DNA of 64,000 nt from Parasphingopyxis marina (GTDB lineage Bacteria; Pseudomonadota; Alphaproteobacteria; Sphingomonadales; Sphingomonadaceae). This document shows positions 7,599-17,100 of this stretch, piece by piece. The translations under genes were made by a program, and so were the position numbers. The notes beneath the pieces were generated by a model. That model did not search any database and was not told the DNA's origin. It saw only the letters and a program-made list of their open reading frames with translations. Where the stretch lies: positions 186,001 to 250,000 of the forward strand of contig NZ_JACJVJ010000003.1 in assembly GCF_014237875.1 (NCBI RefSeq), in the 5' to 3' direction. Each line of letters starts with the position of its first letter. Position 1 is the first letter of the stretch.

Positions 7599-9101
7599 CT
7601 AGGCGGCGCGGTTTTTGAGTTTGCGCTGCCGTCGCCGTTCGACCGAGGATCCGATCCCCATCGCTTCGCGATATTTGGCGACCGTGCGGCGTGCGATATC
7701 GAACCCCTTGTCTTTCAGCAGCGCGACGAGCTTGTCGTCGGAGAGGATCTTCTCCTCATTGTCGATCAGCGCGCGGATATGGCTCTTCACCGCTTCGGAT
7801 GAAGCCTCCTCGCCATCTTCGCCGGCCTTGATTCCGCTCGTGAAGAAATATTTGAGTTCGAACACGCCGCGATCGCAGGACAGATATTTGTTGGAGGTCG
7901 CCCGGCTGACCGTTGATTCATGCATCTCGATCGCTTCGGCGATTTCGCGCAGGGTCAGCGGCTTGAGATGCGCCACGCCCTTGCGGAAGAATTCTTCCTG
8001 CCGCCTCACCAGCTCGCTCGCGACCTTGACGATCGTCCGGGCCCGTTGGTCGAGCGCGCGGACCAGCCAGTTGGCGTTCGACAGGCACTCGTTGAGCCAG
8101 GCACCGTCCTTGTCGCCATTCTTGCCGCCGCCATTGCCCGCCGATAGCTCGTTATAATAGCTGCGGTTGACGATCAGCCGGGGCAGGGTCGCGTTGTTGA
8201 GTTCGATCGCCCATCCGATCTTGCCCGGCGCGACGAAGATATCGGGGACGACCGCCTGCACGGCTTCGCCCCCGAAGCGGCAGCCGGGCTTGGGATCATA
8301 GTCGCGAAGCTCGGCGATCATGTCGGCCAGGTCCTCGTCGTCGACATTGCACAGCCGCTTCAGCCGCCCAAGCTCCCCGCGGGCGAGGAGATCAAGATTG
8401 TCGATCAGCCGCGCCATTGCGGGATCATAGCGGTCCGCCTCATGCGCTTGCAGGGCTAGGCATTCGGAAAGGTCGCGCGCGCCCACGCCGGTCGGCTCGA
8501 ACGACTGGATGGCGAGCAGCACCTCCTCGATTTCGGCCATCGGTACGCCCAGCTGGTGCGAGAGGTGCAGCAGATCGGCGCGCAGATAGCCGGTTTCGTC
8601 GATCCGCTCGATCAACTGTCCGGCGATCATTTCGCGATGGCCCGAGAATATTGCTCCGGCCTGGGCGAAAAGGTGATCGTGGAGCGAGATATCGGCGGCG
8701 GCGAAGCTGTCGAAATCGGGGCCGTCCTCCCCCATAGACGAAGCAATGCCCGACAGGCCGAGCGATCCGTCAAGGCCACCGGCATCCGAGCCGCTATCGT
8801 CCGAAAGGGCGCTTTCTTCGATATCCAGCCGGGCTTCGTTCTCGCCCGCCCCGCCGCTGAGCAGGCTATCGGCGGTTTGCGGCCCGGGCGTGTCGGCAAA
8901 ACCGTCCTCTTCGCTCGGCTGGGCCGGTTCGCGTTCTTCGTCGCGGGCGGCCTCGAGCAGCGGATTGCGTTCCAGCTCTTCGGCGATGAAGCCTTCGATT
9001 TCGAGATTGGACAATGCCAGCAGCTTGATCGCCTGCTGCAGTTGCGGCGTCATGACCAGAGACTGGCTCTGCCTTAGGTCGAGGCGCGGTCCTAGTGCCA
9101 T
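7599..9101 (-). CDS. rpoN: RNA polymerase sigma-54 factor
   Basis: 500 residues with the three sigma-54 regions in order: a Gln/Leu-rich activator-interacting N-terminus (LRQSQSLVMTPQLQQAIKLL), an acidic linker (about 55-110), the core-binding domain, a helix-turn-helix (LREIAEAIEMHESTVSRATSNK) and the RpoN box ARRTVAKYRE at about 470-479. It recognises -24/-12 promoters and needs enhancer-binding proteins. It is the last gene of the lptC-lptA-lptB-rpoN block, 9 bases after lptB. The hpf and ptsN genes often found next are absent; a convergent peptide gene follows instead. Confidence 0.97.
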   Translation of the reverse strand: MALGPRLDLRQSQSLVMTPQLQQAIKLLALSNLEIEGFIAEELERNPLLEAARDEEREPAQPSEEDGFADTPGPQTADSLLSGGAGENEARLDIEESALSDDSGSDAGGLDGSLGLSGIASSMGEDGPDFDSFAAADISLHDHLFAQAGAIFSGHREMIAGQLIERIDETGYLRADLLHLSHQLGVPMAEIEEVLLAIQSFEPTGVGARDLSECLALQAHEADRYDPAMARLIDNLDLLARGELGRLKRLCNVDDEDLADMIAELRDYDPKPGCRFGGEAVQAVVPDIFVAPGKIGWAIELNNATLPRLIVNRSYYNELSAGNGGGKNGDKDGAWLNECLSNANWLVRALDQRARTIVKVASELVRRQEEFFRKGVAHLKPLTLREIAEAIEMHESTVSRATSNKYLSCDRGVFELKYFFTSGIKAGEDGEEASSEAVKSHIRALIDNEEKILSDDKLVALLKDKGFDIARRTVAKYREAMGIGSSVERRRQRKLKNRAA

Positions 9102-9110
9102 ACCGGCACC

Positions 9111-9890
9111 CTAGCGTTGGAAGCCTTCGCCGAGGTAAAGGCGTCTTACCTCGGGATTGGCGACGAGATCGTCGGGGGCACCGGAAAACAGCACTTTTCC
9201 GTCATAGATGATGCAGGCCTGATCGACGATGCCGAGCGTTTCGCGAACATTGTGATCGGTAATCAGCACGCCGATATTGCGGTTCTTGAGGTCGGCAACG
9301 AGTTCGCGAATATCGGATATAGAGATCGGATCGATGCCCGCGAACGGTTCGTCGAGCAACATGATCGAAGGGTTGGCCGCCAGCGCCCGGGCGATCTCGC
9401 AGCGCCGCCGTTCGCCGCCCGACAAAGACATTGCAGCGCTGTCGCGCAGATGCTCGATCGAGAATTCGTCGAGCAGCCGTTCCAGCCGTTCGGCGCGCGC
9501 ATCGGCGTCTGGTTCGGACATTTCGAGCACGGCCGCGATATTCTGTTCGACGGTCATCCCGCGAAAGATCGACGTTTCCTGCGGCAGATAGCCGAGACCT
9601 AAGATCGCGCGGCGATACATGGGCAGGCCGGTAATATCCTCGCCATCGAGCATGATGCGCCCGGAATCCGGCCGCACAAGCCCCATTACCGAATAGAAGC
9701 AGGTCGTCTTGCCGGCGCCGTTCGGCCCGAGCAGGCCGAGGACCTGGCCCCGCCCGACATGCAGGGAGACGTCGGACAGCACCTGCTTCTTGTCATAGGA
9801 TTTGGCGATCGACACGATCGACAGCCCCTCGGCTTCCGAATCGAGGCCGGGTTTCTGTTCAGCAGGTTCTACAAGTCGGACGTCGTTCAT
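9111..9890 (-). CDS. lptB: LPS export ABC transporter ATP-binding protein LptB
   Basis: 259 residues of a complete ABC ATPase: Walker A GPNGAGKTT (about 53-61), Q-loop LPQE, signature SLSGGERRRCEIARALA, Walker B IMLLDEPFAGID and the switch His in VLITDHNVRET. The last is the LptB form. LptB powers extraction of LPS (or sphingolipid-type glycolipid in sphingomonads) from the inner membrane with LptFG. An N-terminal extension of about 20 residues precedes the ABC core. It lies downstream of lptA by 99 bases and upstream of rpoN. Confidence 0.96.
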   Translation of the reverse strand: MNDVRLVEPAEQKPGLDSEAEGLSIVSIAKSYDKKQVLSDVSLHVGRGQVLGLLGPNGAGKTTCFYSVMGLVRPDSGRIMLDGEDITGLPMYRRAILGLGYLPQETSIFRGMTVEQNIAAVLEMSEPDADARAERLERLLDEFSIEHLRDSAAMSLSGGERRRCEIARALAANPSIMLLDEPFAGIDPISISDIRELVADLKNRNIGVLITDHNVRETLGIVDQACIIYDGKVLFSGAPDDLVANPEVRRLYLGEGFQR

Positions 9891-9989
9891 CGCTCACGGC
9901 TTTTGGCATTATTGATGCATGTTGGAAAGGATCGGCGCCCTTTCAATGCCCCTATGGCGCGGAATACCTAATGTTTTGGTTGGGGGTGT

Positions 9990-10538
9990 CTAATTGTTGC
10001 GCTGGGGCACGGTGAACCGGCCGGTGACGCGACCCGAGGCATTGCCCTGGGTGGTAATGCCGTCGCCGCCCTGCGAACGCCCGTCGATTACCGCCCGGCC
10101 GCTGTTGAGATCGATCACCAGCCGGCCGCCGCGGATGACATTGCCGCCCTGATTCAGTTCGACGCCGCCGATCAAGGTGATCAACCGGCGGTTGAGATCG
10201 TAAACGGCAAACTGGCCGCGCGCCGATTCGCTGGGACTCTGGATATGGACGCCGCCCGAAGCGTCGAGCCGCTGGACCTGCGGGCCGCTGCCCGCGATCC
10301 CGCCCGAATAGGCGACCGTAATGCGCGCCGCATCGAGCGAGAGATTGCCCTGCCGAACCTGCACATTGCCCGAGAAGATCGCACGGTCTGCGCGGTCCTG
10401 CACCTCGATCCTGTCTGCCGCGACATCCACGGGCGCATTGGAATCAAGGCTCTGCAGCGCTGACTGGCTGGAGGCCGGGACGGCGGCGAAAAGGCCGAGC
10501 GCAAAGCTGGTCGCGAAGGGAAGGAGGAAGCGTCGCAT
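9990..10538 (-). CDS. lptA: LPS transport periplasmic protein LptA
   Basis: 182 residues: signal peptide (residues 1-24, cleavage near PASSQS), then an OstA/LptA jelly-roll domain with VDVAADRIEVQDRADRAIFSGNVQVRQGNLSLDA and the repeated beta strands typical of the periplasmic bridge. It forms the bridge that carries LPS from LptBFGC to LptDE. The C-terminal tail is Gly/Arg/Thr-rich. It starts 5 bases after the lptC stop, so the two are co-transcribed. Confidence 0.93.
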   Translation of the reverse strand: MRRFLLPFATSFALGLFAAVPASSQSALQSLDSNAPVDVAADRIEVQDRADRAIFSGNVQVRQGNLSLDAARITVAYSGGIAGSGPQVQRLDASGGVHIQSPSESARGQFAVYDLNRRLITLIGGVELNQGGNVIRGGRLVIDLNSGRAVIDGRSQGGDGITTQGNASGRVTGRFTVPQRNN

Positions 10539-10543
10539 GGCGG

Positions 10544-11182
10544 CTATCTGCCTTGGCTCTGTTCGATGCGCAAGCGCGCACGGCCCTCAAGATAGATTGT
10601 GCGGGTCGGAATATCGACGCGCATGCGCTGCGCGCTGAACGCGCCGAGCGGGATACGGCCGGTGACGTCTCCGGCGCTGCGCATTTCGCGGTCGTGCAGG
10701 CTGACGAATACGTTGCTGGTGTCGAGCCGATAGCCGTCGGCCGCGCGGAAGGCGAGCGGACCGTTGATGCGCACGGCCTCCTCGTCGAGATTGTATCGGC
10801 CGCGGTTTGCCGTGATCGTCGCCGGGCCGTCTTCGAGCTGCAGTTGGGCGGCAAGCTCGGCAAGTTCGACAAACGGCGTCGTCGAGCTGCGCTGGACTGC
10901 CGATGCGGCACGCAGCTGGAAGGGGCGGCCCGTCGCGTCCGTACCGCTATAGCGCGCTGCCTCGACGCGTAGCCTTTCCCCGGCAATTTCGACATTGTCG
11001 CGCGAGAGCAGGAAGCTCAGCTCGTTGCTCTTCTGGAGGGGTGCCATTGCCAGAAATGCGGCGAGCACGCCCACCGCAGAGGGCAGCGCGATCTGCAGGA
11101 AACCGACGACGCGGTCATGCCTGCCGCCGGGCGTCGCCCAGGCCTGGCGTTCGCCGAGCTTCTTGCGGGCGGCTTCAGACAT
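10544..11182 (-). CDS. lptC: LPS export system protein LptC
   Basis: 212 residues with one N-terminal membrane helix (about residues 28-48, VVGFLQIALPSAVGVLAAFLAM) and a periplasmic LptC/DUF1239 domain. The gene order lptC-lptA-lptB-rpoN confirms the call, since LptC sequences diverge strongly. It receives LPS from the LptBFG transporter and passes it to LptA. It follows rnd on the same strand with a 24-base gap. Confidence 0.88.
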   Translation of the reverse strand: MSEAARKKLGERQAWATPGGRHDRVVGFLQIALPSAVGVLAAFLAMAPLQKSNELSFLLSRDNVEIAGERLRVEAARYSGTDATGRPFQLRAASAVQRSSTTPFVELAELAAQLQLEDGPATITANRGRYNLDEEAVRINGPLAFRAADGYRLDTSNVFVSLHDREMRSAGDVTGRIPLGAFSAQRMRVDIPTRTIYLEGRARLRIEQSQGR

Positions 11183-11206
11183 GGTTCTGCTTGGGCATGA
11201 TGCGGA

Positions 11207-11824
11207 TCAGATATGGGCGAAGATATCGATCTCGGGCCAGCCGGCGAGATCGAGCCGCGCGCGATGCGGCAGAAAATCGAAACAGGCCTGGGCGAGCTCC
11301 ATGCGCCCCTCGCGCTCCAGCCGCGCGTCGAGTTCATCCTTCAGGCGATGGAGATACCGCACGTCCGAGGCCGCATAGTCGCGCTGCGCGTCGGAAAGTT
11401 CCGGGGCGCCCCAGTCCGATGATTGCTGCTGCTTGGAAATGTCGGTGTTCAGCAGCTCGCGGCAAAGCTCCTTCAGGCCGTGCCGATCGGTATAGGTGCG
11501 CACGAGCCGTGAAGCGGTTTTCGTGCAATAGGCGGGGGCCGCGGTCACGCCGAGATAATGCTCGATCGCCGCAAGGTCGAACCGCGCGAAGTGATACAGT
11601 TTCAGCCGGCTTTCGTCGGCGAGCACCGCCTTCAGATTGGGCGCGGCATAGTCGCTACCTGGCGAAAAGCGCACGAGATGTTCGTCGCCGCTGCCGTCGG
11701 ATAGCTGGACGACGCAAAGCCGGTCGCGGGGCGTGATAAGCCCCATGGTTTCGGTATCGACGGCGATCGAGCCGCAGGTGAGCACGCCCTCGGCCAAGTC
11801 TTCTTCGTGAAAATGAACTGTCAT
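11207..11824 (-). CDS. rnd: Ribonuclease D-type 3'-5' exonuclease
   Basis: 205 residues forming only the DEDDy exonuclease domain: Exo I VDTET (D23, E25), Exo II around LKLYHFARFDLAAI, and Exo III YAASDVRYLHRL (Y150, D154). There is no HRDC domain, so this is the short alphaproteobacterial form found upstream of lptC. It probably trims tRNA or other small RNA 3' ends. ATG 11824 begins the conserved region; a long open extension upstream overlaps the TerC gene in another frame and is not credible. Confidence 0.9.
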   Translation of the reverse strand: MTVHFHEEDLAEGVLTCGSIAVDTETMGLITPRDRLCVVQLSDGSGDEHLVRFSPGSDYAAPNLKAVLADESRLKLYHFARFDLAAIEHYLGVTAAPAYCTKTASRLVRTYTDRHGLKELCRELLNTDISKQQQSSDWGAPELSDAQRDYAASDVRYLHRLKDELDARLEREGRMELAQACFDFLPHRARLDLAGWPEIDIFAHI

Positions 11825-11856
11825 GCCCCGGCACATAGGCGCATTGCGCCGGGCGC

Positions 11857-12675
11857 TCAATGGTTGGCGGTCTGGCTTTCCTCGCCGGTCGCGAGCGCCG
11901 CGCGCTTCTGCCGGGCGCGGCGCGCAAGGATGTTGAGCGTCTCGACCCCGGCCGAGAAAGCCATCGCCATGTAGATATAGCCCTTGGGCACATGGACACC
12001 GAATCCGTCCGCAATCAGCACCGCGCCAATCATCAGCAGGAAGCCGAGAGCCAGCATCACCACGGTCGGATTGCGATCGATGAAGTTCGCCAGTGGGTCG
12101 GCCGCGAGCAGCATGACCCCGATCGCCACGATAACAGCGACGATCATGATCGGCAGTGCGTCGGTCATGCCGACGGCGGTCAGGATCGAATCGACGGAAA
12201 AGACCATGTCCAGAAGCAAAATCTGTACGATGACGGCCGTGAACGTCATCGTCGCCTTGCCCTTCTTGTCGAGCATGGTTCCGGAGGGTTCGGTGTCCAT
12301 CGCATGATGGATTTCCTTGGTCGCTTTCCACAGCAGGAAGAGCCCGCCAGCGATCAGTATGAGGTCGCGGAACGAAAATGCGGTCTCGAAGCTGGGTGCG
12401 CCATGGGTATCCAAAGGCCCTGCCCACCCCAGATCGAAGATCGGCTGCGTCGCCTGGACGATCCAGGCAATCATGGAAAGCAGGGCGAGGCGCAATATGA
12501 GCGCCAGGGAAATACCGATCCTTCGTGCGCGCTGGCGTTGATTTTCAGGCAGCTTGTTTGAGAGAATCGAGATGAAAATCAGATTGTCGATGCCGAGTAC
12601 GACCTCGAGCACGATCAGTGAGAAGAGGGCGGCGAGGTTGCCGGGGTCGGTGAAGATCGCAAGCAGGCTTTCCAT
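11857..12675 (-). CDS. TerC-family integral membrane protein
   Basis: 272 residues with seven or so hydrophobic segments and the TerC signature [22 protein letters not shown] near the start, plus a second acidic membrane motif [18 protein letters not shown]. The paired Glu/Asp-containing helices are thought to handle metal ions (Mn2+ export is known for relatives). The N-terminus [17 protein letters not shown] is typical; a TTG 12 codons earlier is less likely. It is 32 bases upstream of rnd on the same strand, so it may share the transcript. Confidence 0.9.
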   Translation of the reverse strand: MESLLAIFTDPGNLAALFSLIVLEVVLGIDNLIFISILSNKLPENQRQRARRIGISLALILRLALLSMIAWIVQATQPIFDLGWAGPLDTHGAPSFETAFSFRDLILIAGGLFLLWKATKEIHHAMDTEPSGTMLDKKGKATMTFTAVIVQILLLDMVFSVDSILTAVGMTDALPIMIVAVIVAIGVMLLAADPLANFIDRNPTVVMLALGFLLMIGAVLIADGFGVHVPKGYIYMAMAFSAGVETLNILARRARQKRAALATGEESQTANH

Positions 12676-12749
12676 GGCCGTTTCATTGCCTTTACGCCGG
12701 TCCCGGTGCAAGCTTCTTGCTAGGAATAACGGTGATCGAAGGGGGCGAA

Positions 12750-13256
12750 ATGGGCGACGACGACAAGCTGGAAGTGAATGCGCCCAACACCGAAGAGCCG
12801 CCGCGCGAGACCGTGCGCCCCCGTGGCCGTTACGAATATGACGATCGTCGCGGCGGTGCGCAGTCCGATGCCGCCCGCGATGCGGGGCGCGAAAGTGCTT
12901 ACCGGCCGTCGCCTTCAGGCGACACTAGCAAGCCGATCATCGTCGCCGCTCTCTATATCTCGAGCTTCCTCGTCGGGCTGACCGGGCTGGTCGCGTTCGT
13001 TCTGGCACTGATCTGGAAGTCCGAGCCGCACCAGGAATGGGAAAGTTCGCATTATGATTATCATGTCCTGACGTTCGTCGTCTGGCTGGTCGAAACGATG
13101 GTCGCGATTGCGCTCATTTTCACGATCATCGGCGCCTTGATCGGGATTCCGCTGCTGCTTGTCGCCTATGTTCAGGTGCTCGTGCGCGGTATCGTTTCGC
13201 TGTCCCGGGCGACCAATCGCGAGCCGATGCCGAACCCCGGGACATGGCTCGTTTGA
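12750..13256 (+). CDS. Two-helix membrane protein, DUF4870-like
   Basis: 168 residues. The first 65 are hydrophilic and charged (Asp/Arg/Glu/Pro-rich). Two long hydrophobic segments follow (about 69-93 and 112-142), then a short C-terminal tail with [19 protein letters not shown]. The layout of cytosolic N-tail plus two helices ending in a conserved loop resembles DUF4870 proteins, but the match is by eye only. ATG 12750 follows GGGGGCG. It is divergent from the TerC gene. Confidence 0.6.
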   Translation: MGDDDKLEVNAPNTEEPPRETVRPRGRYEYDDRRGGAQSDAARDAGRESAYRPSPSGDTSKPIIVAALYISSFLVGLTGLVAFVLALIWKSEPHQEWESSHYDYHVLTFVVWLVETMVAIALIFTIIGALIGIPLLLVAYVQVLVRGIVSLSRATNREPMPNPGTWLV

Positions 13257-13402
13257 CGCCGCCGCTAAAATGCTCGCGAAAGCAGGGTTTTTCGTCTATA
13301 TTGATTCGCGATACGAGAGATTCGTTTCGTGAGGTTGGCGCGCACCGCCCGGCGTGAACACTTCGAATGCAAGGGTGGGCGACTGGGAAGAATTGAAGAC
13401 AT

Positions 13403-14086
13403 ATGAGTTTCGACAGGGACCGGCGAGGACGCCGGCGAGACAAGCGCGACAGCTTCGGCGACGAAAACTATCAAGGCTATAGCGAACCGAGCGGCTTCGG
13501 CGCGCCTCGGGAATCCGGGGGCTATGAAGACCGTGGCAGCGGAGGCGGCGGCGGTGGATATCGCGGCGGTGGCGGCGGTGGGGACCGGATGCCGGCGCAG
13601 ATAGTTGGCGAAGGTAAGGGCATCGTCAAATTTTTCAATGCACAGAAGGGCTTCGGCTTCATCGTCCGCGACGATGGCGGCGAAGATGTCTTCGTGCATA
13701 TCAGCGCCGTCGAACGCGCCGGGCTTACCGGTCTTGCCGAAGGCCAGCCGCTGAGCTTCAGCCTCGTCGATCGCAACGGCAAGGTTTCGGCCGCCGATAT
13801 CACCATTGAAGGGGAGCCTTTGCCGCTTCCCGAGCGCGAAGAGCGTGGGCCCCAGCGGCAGCTGACCGGCGAAAAGGCGAGCGGTACCGTGAAGTTCTTC
13901 AATTCGATGAAGGGCTTCGGCTTCATCCAGCGCGATGACGGACAGCCGGACGCTTTCGTTCATATTAGCGCGGTCGAAAAGGCAGGCATGCCGACCCTCA
14001 ACGAGGGCGACCGGCTCGATTTCGAACTCGAGGTCGATCGTCGCGGCAAGCATGCGGCGGTGAATCTCCAGCCCAAGCAGGACTGA
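13403..14086 (+). CDS. Double cold-shock-domain protein
   Basis: 227 residues. A Gly/Arg/Tyr/Asp-rich disordered N-terminus (residues 1-65) is followed by two cold-shock domains, each with both RNA-binding motifs: KGIVKFFNAQKGFGFI/DVFVHISAV (about 72-135) and SGTVKFFNSMKGFGFI/DAFVHISAV (about 160-225). Two-CSD proteins of this type are characteristic of alphaproteobacteria and act as RNA chaperones or antiterminators, some in stationary phase. The low-complexity N-terminus is a less usual addition and could drive RNA condensate formation (inference). A 146-base leader region precedes it. A bidirectional terminator follows. Confidence 0.9.
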   Translation: MSFDRDRRGRRRDKRDSFGDENYQGYSEPSGFGAPRESGGYEDRGSGGGGGGYRGGGGGGDRMPAQIVGEGKGIVKFFNAQKGFGFIVRDDGGEDVFVHISAVERAGLTGLAEGQPLSFSLVDRNGKVSAADITIEGEPLPLPEREERGPQRQLTGEKASGTVKFFNSMKGFGFIQRDDGQPDAFVHISAVEKAGMPTLNEGDRLDFELEVDRRGKHAAVNLQPKQD

Positions 14087-14131
14087 TCTTCCGCACGCCG
14101 GGCGGCCTTTAGGGCCATCGGCGATCGCGAT

Positions 14132-14173
14132 AAAAAGGGCCCGGGAAGCGTAACGCCTCCCGGGCCCCTTTTT
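14132..14173. terminator. Bidirectional Rho-independent terminator
   Basis: AAAAAGGGCCCGGGA pairs with TCCCGGGCCCCTTTTT across a 12-base loop, leaving an A-run on one side and a T-run on the other. It therefore terminates both the cold-shock gene (stop at 14086) and the convergent autotransporter gene (stop at 14193). Confidence 0.88.
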
Positions 14174-14192
14174 ATTGGGCGTTACGCTTCCT

Positions 14193-17100
14193 TCAGAAGC
14201 GGAACGAAAGCTCCGCGACCGCCCGGTCGTCCCGCTGGTCGGAACGGGCGATGTCGGTTTCGAACGCGGTCGTCAGTGAAAGATTGCCGTGTTCGATGCT
14301 GATGCCGCCGCGCATTTCGGCCCAGGCCGTGTCGTAGCCGAGACCCGGCAGCACGATCGGCACGCCGGAGGCTTCGGCGAAGCGCACCGTCATGTTGCCG
14401 TCGCTCTGACCGAGTGCATGGACATAGTCGGCGGAAAGCTGGGGCCGTATCGTCCAGCTCCCGCCGATCGCCCGTTCGCCCTCGAAGGCAAAACCGACGC
14501 GGCCCTCGATTCGCTGTTCGCGGATGTCTTCCACGCGCAACGCGATTTCGGAGCCCGCTTCGTTGTAACCCTCCACTTCCGACCGCGTGTAACGGACCGC
14601 GGCCCGCGGGGTCAGCGTGAAGTCGCTGGCGATACCGATATTCATGCCGGCCTCGGCGCCCAGAGTATAATTCGATGCCTGGGTGCCGTTATCGAAACGT
14701 GCCGATTCGAAGCCGCCGCTGACATAGCGTTCGGTTTCGATATTGCTCACCGATGCCGAACCGACGCCTGCCACGTAGGCGCCGCCGCCAAGGCGGTAGG
14801 ACGCATAGGCAAGTGCCTGATTCGTCCGGACGCGCGCCTGGGAGCCGGACAGGTTGGAGCGGCCGTTGATGAAGGCCGTCGCGCCGCCCAAAGTGAGCGA
14901 ATCCGTCATTTCGACTTCCATGCCCATCGCCATATGCCAGTTGGCCTGGGCGTCGTTGCGGCTGCCAAAGCGGCTCGCGGTACGGCTGTTTTCATAGCCG
15001 CCCGAGATGAATCCGCTCATATTTTCCGGCAGAGTACCGAGCGTGCGGCCGTCCGATACAACGCGGCCCGTAAAGCTCCTCTGGCTTGCTGCGCCGTCCG
15101 AAATCGAAGCTTCGGTAGCGGCAAGGCGGAGCGTTTCGGGTGAGCCGACAACGTTGAACGTGCCGGTACGGTGCCGGCCGGTGCCGAGCATGGACAGGCG
15201 ATCGGTGACGATACCCAACATCATGTCGTTCTGCATCGTTCCCATTTCCATCGCTTCGTTGACGATGGTCGGGGCGAGACCGGACAATGTTGCCGTCAGG
15301 GTGTCGGGATCCATCACGTCGATGGCGCCGTAAAGGCCGTAGAGCGAATTGTAGCTCGTCAGCCGCATCGTATCGAGCGCATCGGCGAAGGATGCCGCAG
15401 CGGGGGAGGACCGGCGAATGAAACCGCCGAGCCGGCCGGCACGGAGCGTCACCGTCACATCGTTGGGTCCGTAATCCAGTTCCGGCCGCAGCACGCCGAC
15501 ACGGCCCAGGACATGGTCGAACGTCCCGTCGACGCCGCCTTCTGCGGTGACGATCTGGAACGACTGGCCATGGCGCGGGGTTCGTCCGGGGCCGCGCGAA
15601 AAGACCGCGACGCCGCCGAGCGACGCGATGCCGCTATTGTCGGCATCGCCGGTCACGGCCAGCAGGTCGTTATCGTCCCGCGACAGGTCGAACGCCGTGA
15701 TGGCACCGGACGTCAGGATCAGATCGCCCTGCACCGTCAGCGTGCCCGTCCTGTTGCCGTCCGGCGTGATCGCGCCGAGCATGACCGTCAGATAGGTCGG
15801 ATCGATGGTGCCGCGTCCGGTCAGATGTCCGGCGACGATCAGGGCTTCGCCCGTATGAAGCGTGCCATTGACGATCGTCCGTCCGCCGAACTGCGTATAG
15901 TCCGACACGACCGTGAGGTCGGCGCCGGGCCGGATGTTGAGCCGCGCCAGGCCGGCAACCGTCAGCCGGTCGACCTCGACCGTCGAGCGCAGGGTCGTCT
16001 GGCCGGGGGCGGAGAGGGTAACGTCGAAATAGCGCGCCCGGAGCCCGGTTTGCGGATCGGGATCGATATTGTCCGGTACGAAACCGGTCGCGCCGGGCAA
16101 GCCGTTCTCGATGGTTGCCGTCGGCAAGCCGCTCGAAGGGCCGGCCACGGACGGCGCCGATACCGCCGCCGCCGGATCAAGCGATCCGCCGGCCGCCTGG
16201 TTGGCAACCGTTCCGGGCAGGGTCACGGCTTCCGGCATCGCGATATTGCCCGTCCCGATGCCCGAGGCGACGGCGTCGCCTATATCGCGCGAGGGCGGGG
16301 TGAATTCGCCCGTGGCCAGGTCGAAACATTCATCGCCAGGATCGCTGCCTACGGGATCGAAGCAGACCTCGCCGAAATCGGGAGTGCCGCCGTCGACGCC
16401 GCCGCCGGGTGCATCCGGCGTACCGACCACGACATCGCCGTTCGCATCGATGATCCGATAGGCCGGATCCTGGAGCGAAACCCAGTGATTGGGATTTTCC
16501 CAGCGACCGCTGCCGTTCTTGGCGCTCACATAGCGGTACGGATTCACCTCGGCGATATAGTCCCAGAACAGATAGAGCGGCTGGTAAAAGCTCTCGGTGC
16601 CGTAGCTCGAAAAGACCTGAGGCCCGAAGAAGCGGCTGCCGCCCGAAAGGACGCCGAGTACCAGATCCTCCGAAGAAAGCGTGTTGTTTGCGGCGTCGAG
16701 GATCAGCGGTCCGCCGGAATCGCCCCCCGCGGTCGTCCCTTCGCGTTCGAGCGGTTCATCCCGGTAGAGGTTGAAGTCGAACTCGTTGGCGCCGTTCGGG
16801 TCGTCGAAATCGAGACGATAGAGGCTTTGCGGCAGATCGCCGAAGGGTTCGCCGAACAGGAAGGTGTTGCGCTCGTCGAACGAGGTCAACGCGCCGATCA
16901 TATTCTCGGCAGCGCGACGGCGCCAGTCGATGCCCTGTATGTCGCCCGGGGTGCCGTTGCCCGAACGGCCATAGCCGGTGATGTTGACGTGATAGCCCGT
17001 ACCCGTGACCGGATCGATCGAGTCGGGAACCGGGAGGGCCGAAAAAAGCAGCGCCCAGGTGGGGATGTCGGCCGCCGGCGTACTCAGGCTCGCGACGGCG

